A stretch of 64,000 nucleotides of DNA from Lantana camara (GCA_037501455.1 CM074857.1:30834001-30898000); one strand, 5' to 3'; counted from the first letter of the stretch, positions 11,835 through 24,397 are shown. The notes: generated by a model not told the origin, from the letters alone. Numbers and translations: made by a program.

Positions 11835-13802
11835 GTATGAACTTGATTTGTTTTATTGTGATTCAGTTTACAATTACAATAATGTTTTTAGGTTTTTAAT
11901 CTTAGAGAAGTTTCTTGCTTTTGATTGCAGGTTTTTAATCTTTTTGTGCTCTTAGAGGTTTGTTATTCATTTTCTATAATATGTAAATTATGTTAAACTG
12001 TCAAGGATATGATCATCATTTTTTTGCCTCATATCCGTCTAACAGTTTCCCACCTTGATTGAAGAAGAGATGGTGGGTTTCTTGCTTGAAGGTTTTACTC
12101 TAAGGGCAATAAAGGTGATTTGGTGTTGCATATTCAGCATATATCAAACAGTACTAATATTTATTCTTGATATAAATATGGATCGAGACATATATGACAT
12201 GAAATTATATAATTGTGTTTGATTCCTTGCTAGGCTCATATATTACATATTAGTTTCAAGTAGAGATGAATGCTCTGGTTAGTTGCAACTTAATTAGGAA
12301 ATTCGCCCATGTTTCTGATGTTATATTTATAAGTGCCAAATAGAGATGAAAGCTTTGGTTAGTTGCAACTGTATGAATTGATATACCTTATCTCTACAAA
12401 TAATTGCCCGTACAAGCATGTAGGATCAAGCAGTAAAATTTCTTGTGCTCAGGAAGAGATCTTTGAAACCTTTTCTTATAATTGAGACTTTCAACAGTGA
12501 CATTATCAAATTGACATCATAAAAGCTATTATGAAGAAATCAAAGATAACTACAGACCAACTTTAAAAGCTTTATTAAGTAAATGTATAGTTGATGTGAG
12601 TTGTCAATAATTAGGTCAATTATTTTATTGTTCTAGCCGCTGATAGACAATTGCACTTTGTGTTAAAAATTATGTTTGCTGCATTAGTTTTAGCAATTCA
12701 GACCAAATGGTTTACATTAATTAAATAGCATAGTTGGTCACTCCTTCAACAATAGATCATTAACCTTTTAAGAACATTGATCTTTGCACTTATCCTTTGT
12801 ACACTTTCAGTATTCGAGCATGAACTCATATTCTCTGGCCATGTTTACTTTCAGTATTCGAGCATGCTCTCTTGCATTCTCTGGCCATGTTTACTTTTCT
12901 CTAGTATATTCTTGATGCATAATATAATTGCTTTATAATTCTTAAGTATTATTTTCACAATATTAATTCCGGGATTTGCTTTATTCGTTTTGAAAATCAT
13001 GAAGGCTATAAGAATATATATCTCTTGAAGCAGTCTTTTTTCTTTCCTTTGCAAACAGAGCCAAAAAACTAATGGTAGCATAAGTTAGCCTCGGCATAGT
13101 TTTTGACAATATTTGCAGAAATTCATTTTGGGCATCTTTCGGCTTCACATTTACAAGAGTATTAGATGACAATTATTCTACGTGGAAGCACATGGTTACT
13201 CAATGGGGAGTTCAACCTCAATTGGTGCTGAGACCCTCTATTGCTTGTAAAGTATCAGCATATCATCATTGGTAAGCATTCTCTTTTTTATTTTCTTTTG
13301 AAATTATTGAGAAATGTGTTTTTCTATATGTTGTGTTTGATTTTCTTAGAACCTTGCGTGTTGCTCATTGAGAGCTTCCTAAATATCAGTTTCTTGTTCT
13401 GCAACATAGACATTCATCATTCTGTTGAATTCTGTTTAGGATAATTACACTAGCATAACCTGGAGTTTAACTTAATTACATATTTACACAAATTTCTCCA
13501 GTGACTAGAAGTTTGGTGCAAGAATAAAGTTTATGCTTTCAAGATGTTGTAGGATATATTTATATGTTTAAAGAACTAATTGCTGCCATTAAACCTTCCT
13601 GCACATCTCTTTGCAAACTTTGTTAAGTTTTCCATAAAAGATGTTGGACATGTATATTGTGAATTATATTTAAAATTGTTTGGACAAGTGCAACTGTGGA
13701 ACCATTTGGATATTTTGTATCTAATCTTTTTATGAATTATATCTAGCCTGATCCATAACATTTTGTTATTCTAACTCGATCACATTTTGTTATTCTAACT
13801 CA

Positions 13803-14016
13803 GTGAGATTGATGGACGTTTTGGTGATTTGGTTTTATTGGTAAGTGTACATAACAAATTGATCAATATAAAGCCTGGGAAACTATATTTAAACCTGATC
13901 TATTTAATCTCTTTTTTCAGGTTAAGGAGTGGGCCAAAAATCACTATATTAATGATTCAAAATCTGGATCATTGAACTCATACTTCCTCAGCCTGCTTGT
14001 AATTTTTCATTTGCAG
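13803..14016 (+). pseudogene. Captured exons of a terminal nucleotidyltransferase (HESO1/URT-like, poly(A)-polymerase fold)
   Basis: Two splice-bounded exons are seen. The first, 13803-13840, ends at a gtaagt donor and encodes EIDGRFGDLVLL. The second, 13921-14016, follows a polypyrimidine-rich cttttttcag acceptor, ends at another gtaagt donor, and encodes VKEWAKNHYINDSKSGSLNS then YFLSLLVIFHLQ. Joined in frame they match the central domain of plant RNA uridylyl/adenylyl transferases (the VKEWAKxxxINDxKxGxxNSYxLxLLVIFHxQ signature). The catalytic Asp motifs lie in upstream exons of the family and were not found here. Splice signals are well preserved, more so than expected for old debris. The pair is a captured fragment inside the CACTA element, downstream of the CBL fragment on the same strand. 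Confidence 0.75.
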
Positions 14017-14559
14017 GTAAGTTTTATGTAATTATTTTTATTTTGATATGTTCTTTTTCGCGTTTCTTGGATCATGCTTACAACACTAAGAGGCTGAAGG
14101 CTGCTATGATCTAGTTTTGTTTTGTTCCCTGGACTGTTGTTAGAAATCTAACTTTTAGTAATTTAAGAAAACTGAGAAATCTGACTTCTATTAATTTAAG
14201 AAATCTAACTTTTATTAATTTAAGAAATCTGACTTTTATCTTGTTTATACAGTTATAGATTATAGTATTTGATAATGAATTTGCAACGGAGAAATTTGGC
14301 AGGATTTTATTCGTACTAGATTTTGATATCTCCGATGCCCAACAAGAACATGCCTTAGCACTTCAACAACTTGCCCTAAGAATAGTTGCTTAGAGGATTG
14401 AGCTTTGGCCTGCATACATGAGCGAAAGCATCTTTTGGAAGATTTATTATGTTCTCTAATTTGTCAAATGGATTAAGTGTGTGTGTGTTTGTAATGTTAT
14501 TTGAAGTATTGGTTTTGAATAAATAATTTTGAGTGGTTGTAAAATATTTTTTTTTAAAT

Positions 14560-15045
14560 TTTTTTTTAATAATTTCCTATAGGATTCCACTTGTTTAATT
14601 TTTTTTTTCAATTATAGTAAACCCGACGGGATTCCGAGGGAAATCCCATCGGAATTAATGGATTATACTTTTATTTTAATAAAAAACTGATGGAATTCCA
14701 AGGGAAATTTCGTTGGAATTAATTAATTATATTTTTATTTTAATAAAAAAACAACGGAATTCCGAGGAAAATTCCGTCAGAATTAATTAATTATATTTAT
14801 GTAAATAAAAAACCGATGGTATTCCGAAGAAAATCCCGTCGGAATGATCTTATACTGAAAAAAGAAAACATATGACCATTCGGACGGGATTTCCGTCGGA
14901 ATTCCGTCGGAATTATTTTTAATTCATTTTTTTTTAGGTTTTTTTTTCCCTCGGAATTCCGTCGGTTTTCCCTCGATTTTTGGATTACGAGGGAGGGTTT
15001 TCCTACGGATTCACTCCCGTCGGAATTCCCTCTGAATCCCGTACA
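14560..15045. repeat. Right subterminal repeats of the CACTA element
   Basis: Units of the type attccgagggaaatcccgtcggaatt recur at roughly 70-bp spacing from about 14615 to 15035, mirroring the left array. They mark the right side of the transposon. Confidence 0.75.
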
Positions 15046-16239
15046 AATAGGGAGTTTTATATAAAGTTTAATGTTGCGTTCATGTATATTGGTTCGCTTA
15101 GAGCGAACTGACATAGGAAAGTTAGTCTGATAAGGACTCTAGGAGCGTGGTTAGCAAGTATTAGAAAACAGTAGAGATAAGAGGTGAGGGAAGGAGAGAA
15201 ATCAATATTCCAAGAGAGGAAAAACACACGAATAAGAGAGGTACTCATCACATTCTTTATTACTTCTCAGCACTCTTGTCTTTCTTTTTTTTTTTTTTTT
15301 TTTTGTTCAAGCCTCAACACTCTTATCACTCGACATACTCGTACAACAATTGTCTACGATTTTTGTTTGGATTTTATCAATCACATGGTAATTTCATCAG
15401 TTTTTACAGTTGTGTATCATTGATTAGTGGTTCCCAAAAAATCCAAAATCATCACTATATATTTATTAGGGTAAATTCCAGACACTCTTTTGTTTTTTCG
15501 AATCTTTCGAACTTGGCCCTCTAATATTTAAACTTATACGAATTCATCCCTAGCTTTTGTAGAATGTAACACTTAAGCTCTTTTATACGAAATCCTAGAA
15601 AATGTTCCATTCACTTATTTAACAAAATTTTGGCATGATTTTTAAAAGCAAATATCTACAAATCAAATGTCAAATGTGTTGATATTATACATCAAATTGA
15701 AACTCCCCATTCAACGAACACAATAGTGGTCTCGGAACCAAAATTTGATAATCGACGAAGGAGAAATTACAGATCAAACGTGAAACACAGCGCGCGGAGC
15801 TTTGTAGGTGAATTATGTCAGCTTCCTATGGTCAATAGGGTCGAATGGGATATGGGTTTTGTTTGTTTGGTGAGAGAAACACGAATGTGGTGGTTTTAAC
15901 TCTTGGGTTGTCACAACAGAAGAGAAATCGATACTCAAAGTTCATTTTGTATTGGCTCGAACGAAATATTTTGAGAATATTCTGTTGGAAATGCCCAAAT
16001 ACGGGAAAGACGTGATATATTTTACAAAAGTGGGAACTAGCACAAATTTAAAGTTTATGAGGCAAAATACAAAAGACCCTGAAAGGAGAGGGAGATTTCT
16101 GGAATTTTCCCAATTTATTATAAAGTATTAGATTTCTTTAAAATGCTTTATTTATGTCAAATAGAATAACTTATAAAGTAGAAAGAAGCAGCATCCAATC
16201 TAAAAAAAAAACATGAGTAATTACAAATTAAACTAAGTA
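15046..16239. other. Intergenic AT-rich stretch, no gene recognised
   Basis: Contains a 20-bp poly-T run near 15285-15304 and otherwise unremarkable AT-rich sequence. Short open frames here lack codon structure or family motifs. Confidence 0.5.
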
Positions 16240-16244
16240 TATAG

Positions 16245-17102
16245 TGATGGGTCTGGATTTAGTGGGTCAGATTCCGATCACTTTAGAATTTGTTGATGTG
16301 AGGAAACCAGCTGATAATCACCGGAAAAGATGGGGGTTCTACCTGCTAGAACAAACACCGAAACAAGGTCAAAAGGCCAAGTTGGGGGAACTGGGGGTGA
16401 TTCCCAGTTTGGTTCTCCAACGCTCAAGCCAGATGGAGATCTGAAAGAGAATGCAAGCAAAACTGCGAAGTTATAGTGATGAAGATTGCTCACCGTGAAA
16501 GAGATGGAGTTCAGTATTTATAGTTGAGGGTCAGCGAACCCTTAGTAATTTGTTCCCTTGTGGTCCTGCCCTAATGTCGCCTTCACACGTGGCGCAATGA
16601 GGAGAAAGCTAGAAGGAATCTCCTACAAAATCTGGTTTAAAAGGTGGTATGGGCGGCAGTGGTAGGTGCGCGGACACGTACGGGTGTCAGAGAGCCGTTT
16701 TGGGGGTTGGTAACGAGAGCTGGGAGCACGCTCGTGTCAACCTTATGCCTGATGGGCAAGTGGATCCGCTTTAAGGATTAACGCCAAGGCTTCGTGGTGA
16801 GGGGGAGCTTGGCCTCCCTAAGTCAGTTTGCATACGGAAGGAGACCGAGCGTGGGGACGCTTAAGGTAACTCCCTTAGTGAACTTAGGTCTGGCCTTTGC
16901 AGCATAAAGAGCGATCGTTGGTGAACGGTCATGCCAGTTACGTGTAGCGTGACGATGATGACACGTGTCATTCAAGGATCCCAGTACTCCGATGGAGATG
17001 ACGCTCGGAAGAGATCTGTTTTTAGGGGATTGATTAGCCGTGTGTCAGCTGCTAATGGTGCCACGTGTCAAAACGTGGGCCGAGCGTGTTTCGTCCCCAT
17101 CA
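16245..17102 (-). repeat. Left LTR (3' LTR in element orientation) of the Tat-like derivative
   Basis: 858 bp. A few percent of positions differ from the LTR at 28949-29805. Rich in gctcg/cgagc words also found in the LTRs at 56842-57655 and 44972-45814. Confidence 0.9.
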
Positions 17103-17117
17103 TTTTGTCCCCCAATT
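17103..17117 (-). other. Polypurine tract of the Tat-like derivative
   Basis: On the minus strand the bases next to the LTR read aattgggggacaaaa. The equivalent position in the element at 57656 reads aattggggggcaaaa. Confidence 0.75.
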
Positions 17118-17414
17118 CTGTAGTCCTTAGTAATAAGGGCTGTAGAATTTTTAGCCTTCTTGACGCTTCGAGGGGGACGCTCGTTTTAAGGACTTAGCAT
17201 GTTGTGAAATCCTCCTCTGACAAGGAATTAAATGGAAGTCATTTTGAATGAGTGCTAGTGGGGCCCCGCATTAAATGCTGATGCGCGAGTGGGGGCGATT
17301 CTCAAGGTAACGGCGCGTGAATCTCAGGGAGTGGGCGATGTTTCACCAAAGTGGGCAGTTTCTAAGGCGGGAAATGATTGCCTTTTTGAAATCAGACACC
17401 AGAACCGTACCAAC

Positions 17415-17440
17415 CTCTTCTCCTGTAAATAGGGGATTCC
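17415..17440 (+). promoter_or_regulatory. Candidate TATA box of the antisense accessory gene
   Basis: The context ctcctgtaaatagggg sits about 260 bp before the ATG at 17688. The related gene at 58295 has cctataagtaagag at the matching place (about 57993), both in the internal region outside the LTR. This suggests a dedicated plus-strand promoter, opposite to the LTR promoter. Inferred only. Confidence 0.4.
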
Positions 17441-20044
17441 CTATCCTTTTGAACCTTTGCGCATCCAAAACTTTCAGAGCACATTCAAGCTTTCCAAGCA
17501 ATTTGCAGAGAAATCTCAAATACCAGACTTCTCAAGAACTTCTTCACCGTAAGTAACCTTCTTCATTTTCTAATTTCTTCTTGCTAACCCTAGAATAATA
17601 GGATTAACCTTCCCAGAACTCCATTTTCTTTCGAAAATCTTTGAATCCCCAATCCGTCTATATCTCTTCCATATTCCCTAAAAGATCATGTCTAGAGACC
17701 ATGTTGAGGAGTTTGCCCGTGAGGTGGAGGAAATGGCCAGCCAACATTCATCCCATCCTAACTGTCTAAGGGATGAGGAACTAGATGCGGCGGTTTCCGC
17801 CATGGAAGAGAGAAATCCCGGGGGTGTGGAGCACATATTCGAAGTGATGGAACTGGTGATGGAGGTGGAGAGGTAAGGAGTGACTTTGCCATTGACAGAG
17901 AGCACCACCCACCCTCACCACCATACGGTAACAGTAGCCTTACCACCGCCAGCCCTCGAGGAGAAGGCCGTGGGACCCTCGGAACAACCACAAGCCAAGC
18001 GCCAGAGGAAATTTAAGAAGGCCAAGAAATCCAAAGGACCGGCCAAGGGCAAGGCCAAAGCCATGCAGGCCACTGAGAGACCCCCCCGAGGAGACTCCAA
18101 CCACTATTACCTTGGGGGAGATAACCTCTATGATGGCCCCCATATTCTGGGACGAGCGCTTCAGATGGAGGATTCCAGCTCCTCACTAGCGGGCCAACAA
18201 CCCCCCTCCCAGAGAGATGGCTGTCTTCAAGGACTCAGTGTTCCCCATTCCAGTCCCAATGGCTAGTATCCTCAACGAACTCAACTTAAGCCCCTCGTAA
18301 ATCGTCTCTAACTGCCTGGCGCCCATAACCACCTTCATTATTCTCATTAGGTGCACTGGAAACCAACCATCTATGCGGAATTTTAATGCTCTACTCCAAG
18401 TAGCCAGATCTCCTCGCTCATCTCTGAGGGCCGGTTTCTTTTATGTTCAAGCGAAGTCCGGCTTGAGGCTGATTAGCCCTCGTCTACTTACGAAGTGGAG
18501 TGGAAGGAGAAGTTTTTCTTTGCGAGGGCCCCGCAAGATGACGATTTTGGGGTTCCAAGAGAGTGGGTTTCACATGCAGAAGGGCCCCTTGGGAGGCATC
18601 GTTTGGAGCCCACTCTCCCTGAAAACTGGGCACACGATTTGCGGGGTGCCCTAAGGGACAAGGGCTGGCAGATACAGGCAAAGGACCTGATAGATGATGA
18701 GGAAGTCATGTTCCTGTGTGGGCTCACAAATAACCTTCATTTCCTCAACAATCCTCTCGCTCGAAACTTGGAGAGAGATGGTTAGATTTTAGGGCACTAA
18801 CTCTAGATAGGGCTTCTAACCCCATAATTATACTCGTACTTTATGAATTTTATACAAATAGCTTAACCCTTGCCTTTTTCTTCTTGTCCAGGAGCAAATA
18901 TAATAACGGCCGGAGGAAACATGCGCAACGTCGCCAATTTTGTACGCAACCGTCAACAACGAGTGCAGGCCCAAGACAATCAGCAAAACCCTCGGGGTCG
19001 AGGGGCAGGCCACGGGGGCCACCAAGGGGCCAGTTCAAGCATTGCCCAACAACCCAGGGGCCGCGGGGAAAACCAAGCGGCCAACACCGAAACCCGGATT
19101 GTTACAAGGCTAGCGGACACCATCACACCGAGGGTGGCCACCCCTCCTGTTACAGAAACTACAAGTCCTCGTTCGAACGTGGTCATCCAGGAGCACCGAG
19201 GGGACGGTTCCCAAACTTCCAGGAAAAGAAAGAGGATGCCTGATGCCATCCCCGTAACGGGCGAGGGCAAACAGGTGGTTGAAGGCACCAGAGGCAATGG
19301 TGATACTCCCTCTTCCGAGGAGGAGCGTTTATGGAGTTTTGACCGCATGGGGGACAGGCACTTCGAGCGTCTCCGTAGTGAGGGCCCCATTCTCTTGTCC
19401 GAGCGTCCGTCCTCAAGGACTATCACCGAAGGATTTTACGAGAGGGTGCAATTTACGGGGAACCACCAAGCGCTGTTCTCCCAAAATTTCGAGAAAGTGG
19501 CCGCGGATATGGTCCATGCCCTTATTTTGGTATGTCCTCCTCTATTTCTTCCTTTACTCATCATCATTTTTTTTTTTAAACTCTTCAAAAAGATTCTAAG
19601 CATAGAATGCCTCCCTTCTTCCTTTTAAAAAACGCAGCAAGTACTCCCAAGGGCCAAGAATCTTCAAATGCGAGCCACTGTGTACTCCGAGCGTAAGGCC
19701 AAGTACAAGAAGATGGCGGGCTCTAACGACCCGGCTCAAATCCAAGAGGAGCTGGATGTGGAGAAGGCAAAGTTCCTCTCTCTTGAGACGGAGCATAAGA
19801 AGTTAGAGGCCTACACCAAGAAACTAGAGGATGATTTCAAGAGATGCGAGGCCTCTAAGAAGAAATACCGCACGGACTACACTAATCTCAGCAAGAAGCA
19901 CAAGAAATTGATGGAGGATCGGAACGGATGGGTCGCCAAATTCAATGCCACTGAGAAGAAATATGCGGATGTGATGTCGCAACTCCCCGAGCGCATTGAG
20001 AAGGCTAATAAGGAAGCAATCATCAAGTTCTGCCATAGCAAGGC

Positions 20045-22968
20045 TGTAACGACCCGTCTTTCGGAACAGGTAAAACGTGTGGGAACGTCCGAGAGTATAT
20101 GTTATATTCGTTCGATGTATAAATTGCTATCTATTTGTTCTTAATTGCCAAATTCTCCAAAGTATGAGTACTTAATTGAATTTTATACTTTAGATGTTAT
20201 TAATTCAAGAGTATGATCATTCAATTGCATAAGCCTTATAACATGGGGGATTAAAATTTAATTAGCTTTCTTAAAGTCAAGACATACTTTATGACTCATG
20301 CATTTTAATTAATGTTGTATACTTTTAATAAAAATCCTTGTCTTCCATTTCATTCCATAAATTTCAAGAGACAAAGTTCATCTTCTTCCTTCCCAACTCT
20401 CATCTCACGTACACCACCACCATCCTCACACCTTCATCTCAAGTTCATTTCTTCCAAATTTAAGGTAGAATTCATGCTTCTCTTCATGCATAAACATGTC
20501 TCCATGGTTTAATTCTTGCATAAACATGAGTTTAATGCATGGTATGAGTATATTTCCATGGAAGCTAGGTTATGGAGGAGAATTATATAGCAAAGCATGT
20601 TAGGAGGAAGTGTTAGAAGTAATTATGTTAGAAATCATGTGCTTGGATGAATTCAAGAAGCTATCATGCATGATTCATAAGTAGGGAAAGCTTGAGGTTC
20701 ATTAATGGAGATTGATGGGTTTTGAGGTTGATGATGATGAATATTAGCATGAGTTCTTGATATATATTTGCTCTTTGAATTGTTCCTAAGTGTGCTTTGG
20801 TGTGTAGTGGAATGAATACACTTGATTCTAGTTATAGCTTGGCAAAATTGGATGATTTAGGTGATCAAATTGCTTCCTTTCCATTCCTCCCCTGTTTTCC
20901 CCTGTTTTTGCTCGTTTTTCTGCAGTAAATACACTACCCGTCCGGGTAAAATCATGAAGAAAATCTACCCGGGCGGGTAGCCTTGTCCAGACGATATTCT
21001 GGACTGTTTTTCCCCGGCCGGGGAATTTTTACCTTAAACTTTACCCGACCGGGTACCCCATTAAACGAACTCGGATTGAGCTGATTTTCGGACCACTGAA
21101 ACTAATTTAAGTTTAGAGAATTCTCCAATTGGAATCACCTTAAAATCATTTTTGAGAAGGGAGATATGATCGATCCAAAATTGTGTCGCCAAATTGTCAG
21201 GAATCTGCATTCAACCAACTTTGCACCTATGCCATTTTTGATACACTTTGAACTAAAATTTGGGCTATATATGGTTGGAAATATATATTTGTCTACTTTC
21301 ATTTCCAACAAACAAAACTTAATTCTGACTTCTCAATCTTAAGATATACTCCGTTCTTTACAGCTTGCGCGTTTGGGAAAAACTGTCAGCTTTGCCAAGT
21401 TTTGCTTAAATGCCCATTTCTTGCCATTTTCATCATTTTTTTCCATTTATTGAATCTCGTATGTGATATAAATTCCTTATTTCAAGTGTAAGTGCTCTTA
21501 TATAAGTATATTGTTTTACTAAAATTGCATGAAAGATGCCTAAACTTGCCATAAGTGATCTTTAATGTGATAGTTAATTCTTAAAGTTCCATGATTGCTC
21601 ATATTTGTCATTCCTTGCATAATTATAGTCTCATTGCGTATGAATCTATATTTATATCATTTCATGACATTGTTTTACATCGCCGAGCGTCTCTAGTTGG
21701 TTCGTTTGAGTCTAATGTAAGCCATAATCGTGTCTTTTGTTCATGTGATCCTCCCAAGGACCTGGTGGTTTAGATTATATCTTGTTTTGGTCCTCTTTTG
21801 TCGAGGTGGTCAAGGTGAGGATATTCTCTTGCTGTAATCAATACTATGGCTTGCACGACTTGATTGTTCCTCACCCGACCTATTATACATATATGTATTA
21901 TGTATTAAATAAACCATTGCCTACTATTTTTTCGGTTTTACCGGAAAGGATATTCCTAATACCAAATGAGTTATATATATACGTTTCTCAAGCGTGTGTT
22001 CATGAATCTTGATTGAAAATTGAAAAAGGTATCTTACATGCATTGCATAACGAGTGCTTGTCTTGTGATTGTTGGGCCCGAGGCAACGTGGCTTAGGGGA
22101 TCCGGGAAAGCATAGGGCTGACGGTGAACCTACTCTGTGACCTCTATGGGCGTACGTGCTATCTTCGGAGGTAGTGGATATCACGTATTACCTGTGACCC
22201 GCTTCGGCCGAAGGAGCATAGTATCGAAATGGGCTATGACTCGCGTGTTCTTGGATGGTTAGGGCGTAATTAACCCTTCCATCACCGGAGGAAGAAGGAT
22301 GGTTTCTTGAATTGTTATTGTTCTTGTATTGTGAAGTGAGGTTGGAGAACGAGTATAACTACGTACCCATTGATTGCTTGAAAACCCTTAACCCGATATA
22401 CGCCTTATTATCGTAATGAAAATGATTGTATTGTAAAATGGGCTATATCCGGTCGAGGCGAAGTGTTATTGTTATTGTTATTGTGCATTGCATCTCTTAT
22501 TATTGCATTAATTATAACTTGTATATTGTTATCCCTCGCCAGTCACTCGACTGACCCTCTTTCCCTTTCCTTCTTGTTCCTTCGTATTGATTGCAGGTTT
22601 TGAGGTCGACTAGGCGGCGGGTTGTCTAGCTTTCTTTCGAGTCAAGTCCTAGTCGTAATGCTTTCTTATATGATAGTGGCATGTGATGGAGTTACAAACT
22701 TATATATTGTATTACTTTTGATATGTTAGTTGTGAATTTTATTTATGTAAATTAGTTAATATTGAGCTCTTAAATTGTTGTTTACTTGATAAGTTGTTTC
22801 CGCTATGCACTTAATTGTTATTAATCGTCTGTATAGCACCGCCTAGGTAGGAGTGGTCTTGAGTGTCTCCCGTTCGCTAGCTCTTAGCACGTATATGGAT
22901 TTTCCATTTCGTATACGTGTTGAGTTCTAGTGCGGGGGATATGATAGCTCCACGTTCGGGGCGTCACA
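20045..22968 (+). repeat. 5' LTR of the nested element
   Basis: 2924 bp, TGTAACGACCC at the start and GGGGCGTCACA at the end. Includes a cluster of CG-rich palindromes at 20935-21056. The short open frames in it are repeated in the 3' LTR and are not genes. Confidence 0.93.
20935..21056. repeat. Cluster of four CG-rich palindromes in the 5' LTR
   Basis: tacccgtccgggta (20935), ctacccgggcgggtag (20965), ttccccggccggggaa (21010) and tacccgaccgggta (21043) lie within 122 bp of otherwise AT-rich LTR. The 3' LTR has the same set, slightly different, at 25291-25411. Could be protein-binding sites or hairpins. Confidence 0.8.
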
Positions 22969-22977
22969 TCTTTAAGT

Positions 22978-22991
22978 GGTATCGGAGCTCC
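22978..22991 (+). other. Primer-binding site of the nested element
   Basis: tggtatcggagctc lies 9 bases after the LTR end; it matches the iMet-type site with one change (cgg for cag). Confidence 0.8.
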
Positions 22992-23162
22992 AGGTTGCAA
23001 CAACCGGGCTCTAGCGTCGTGTCTGTCAGTCTAGGTTGCTCGGTATAAGAATAACGTGCTCTTGCTTGTCTTGTGATTTAATTATTATCTTAATTATGCT
23101 TTAATCTCGCTATTTACATACTAATCCCCATGCATATCTATTCAAGTTTATTTTACAGGACA

Positions 23163-24328
23163 ATGCCTCCATGTAGATGTTTACGCGATATTGATGAGCA
23201 AATTCCACCTCTTCCACCTCCTGATCCATAAGGTCAAGCTCCTCCTACTCCTCCTCCTGTTCCTTAGGACCCTATTCCTCCTCCGGCACCGGTAAATGCC
23301 AATGATGCTATAGCTACTGCTATTCTTCAGTATCTCCAAGGACAAGCACCTTCGGCCTATGAGAAGTTCAAAAGGAATAATCCACCTCAGTTCATTGGTA
23401 CTACGGATGATATTCAAGCCGAGCATTGGATTAAGCAGATTACCTGGATTTTTCAGATCTGTCCTTGCTCTGAAGTAGAGATGGCTAGATGTGCTATTCA
23501 TCTTCTACAAGATGCAGCGTATGATTGGTGGAAGGAAGTTCAGCTTAGGCTTGATCAACAAGGAGTTCAGGTTACGTGGGAGGTCTTTACTAGAGAGTTT
23601 CGGGCTAAATACATTTCTCGAGTGGCTTGGGATCGAAGAGAGGTAGAGTTTATGGAGTAAAGCAAGGCAATTGTTCCGTAGAGGAGTATATCGTTGAGTT
23701 TAACCGATTAGCTCCATATGCCCAACACATTACGGCAGATGAGGTTCGCAAGAGTAATAAGTTTGTGAGTGGGCTTCGACATGATATACGAAAGGAATTG
23801 CTAGGTCGGAATGTTGATAGCTGGGAGAAAGCAACCCCTAAAGCAGCCATGATTGAAGCTCAAAAAGCTCAGCTTCGAAGGGAAGGAGCTTATTCTGGTT
23901 CAGGATCTGGGTCAGGGACCAAAAGACTTTACCTGCAGCAGACGCAACCTGTCCAAGATCGTGAGAAGAAGCCACGCCTAGTTGAGGTGCCTACACCCAA
24001 TCAAGAAAAGCCCCAATTCCCTCCATGCGGGTTCTGTGGAAAGCCTACGCACTTAGAGGATGATTGTTGGTTGAAGTTGGGGAAGTGTTTAGTTTGTGGT
24101 CATCCAGAGCACACTATCGAGACCTGTCCGAAGAAGAAGAAAAAGAAACCGGTAGTGCACGACCGAGCTTATGTGTTGGAGGATGGAGATGAGGAGGTTG
24201 TTAAGATCAATTCTACCGCCGTGGTGAAAGGTACCACATTCATGCATGACATGCCATCTATACATTGTATGATCCGAGTGTTGTACACTCATTTATTGCG
24301 CATGCTATTGTTGTTTCTTTATGCTTAA
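23163..24328 (+). pseudogene. Broken Ty3/gypsy gag with start of protease region
   Basis: From ATG 23163 the frame encodes a Pro-rich leader with stops at 23229 (TAA) and 23265 (TAG), then the retrotransposon gag core (AEHWIKQITWIFQICPC, LLQDAAYDWWKEV, FTREFRAKYIS). A stop and frameshift near 23655 move it to the frame that carries NCSVEEYIVEFNRLAPYA and two CCHC knuckles (CGFCGKPTHLEDDC and CLVCGHPEHTIETC, about 24026-24127). After a further frameshift a trace of the protease domain appears (HDM ... HSFIAHA-like, about 24240-24310), where DTGA would be expected but is not intact. Everything from there to the polypurine tract is deleted. Not functional. Confidence 0.88.
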
Positions 24329-24380
24329 CTGTTATCAATGTTGGTGCTGTGACCAATCCATAGAATCTGAGGACAGATTC

Positions 24381-24397
24381 TTTAAAGGGGGAAAGAT
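24381..24397 (+). other. Polypurine tract of the nested element
   Basis: tttaaagggggaaagat immediately precedes the 3' LTR. Confidence 0.8.

Larger units (their letters stand above)
10623..15045 (+). mobile_element. CACTA (En/Spm-type) transposon carrying host gene fragments; right terminus not found
   Basis: The left end reads CACTACAAGAAATTCT, the hallmark of plant CACTA transposons. Both ends carry dense subterminal repeats built on a gggattccgagggaaatcccgtcgg-type palindrome, at 10680-11280 and about 14610-15035. No transposase frame was recognised between them. Instead there are splice-bounded fragments that match plant genes (11752-11834 and 13803-14016), so the element is a gene-fragment carrier (Pack-type). 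The expected mirror end TTTCTTGTAGTG is absent near 15045; the right terminus is therefore lost or mutated and the boundary given is where the subterminal repeats stop. A 3-bp target duplication could not be tested. Confidence 0.75.

Noticed and set aside
15284..15304. Poly-T run as a LINE or SINE tail
   Set aside because: No LINE coding sequence, SINE promoter boxes or duplication flank it.
17688..20144. Ordinary host gene with introns
   Set aside because: It lies between matching LTRs with a TSD and has a homologue at the same place in a second retroelement, so it belongs to the element.
21591..22012. Small open frames in the long LTR, repeated at 25947-26368
   Set aside because: Their conservation is that of the LTR pair itself, with frame-neutral differences; no protein family recognised.
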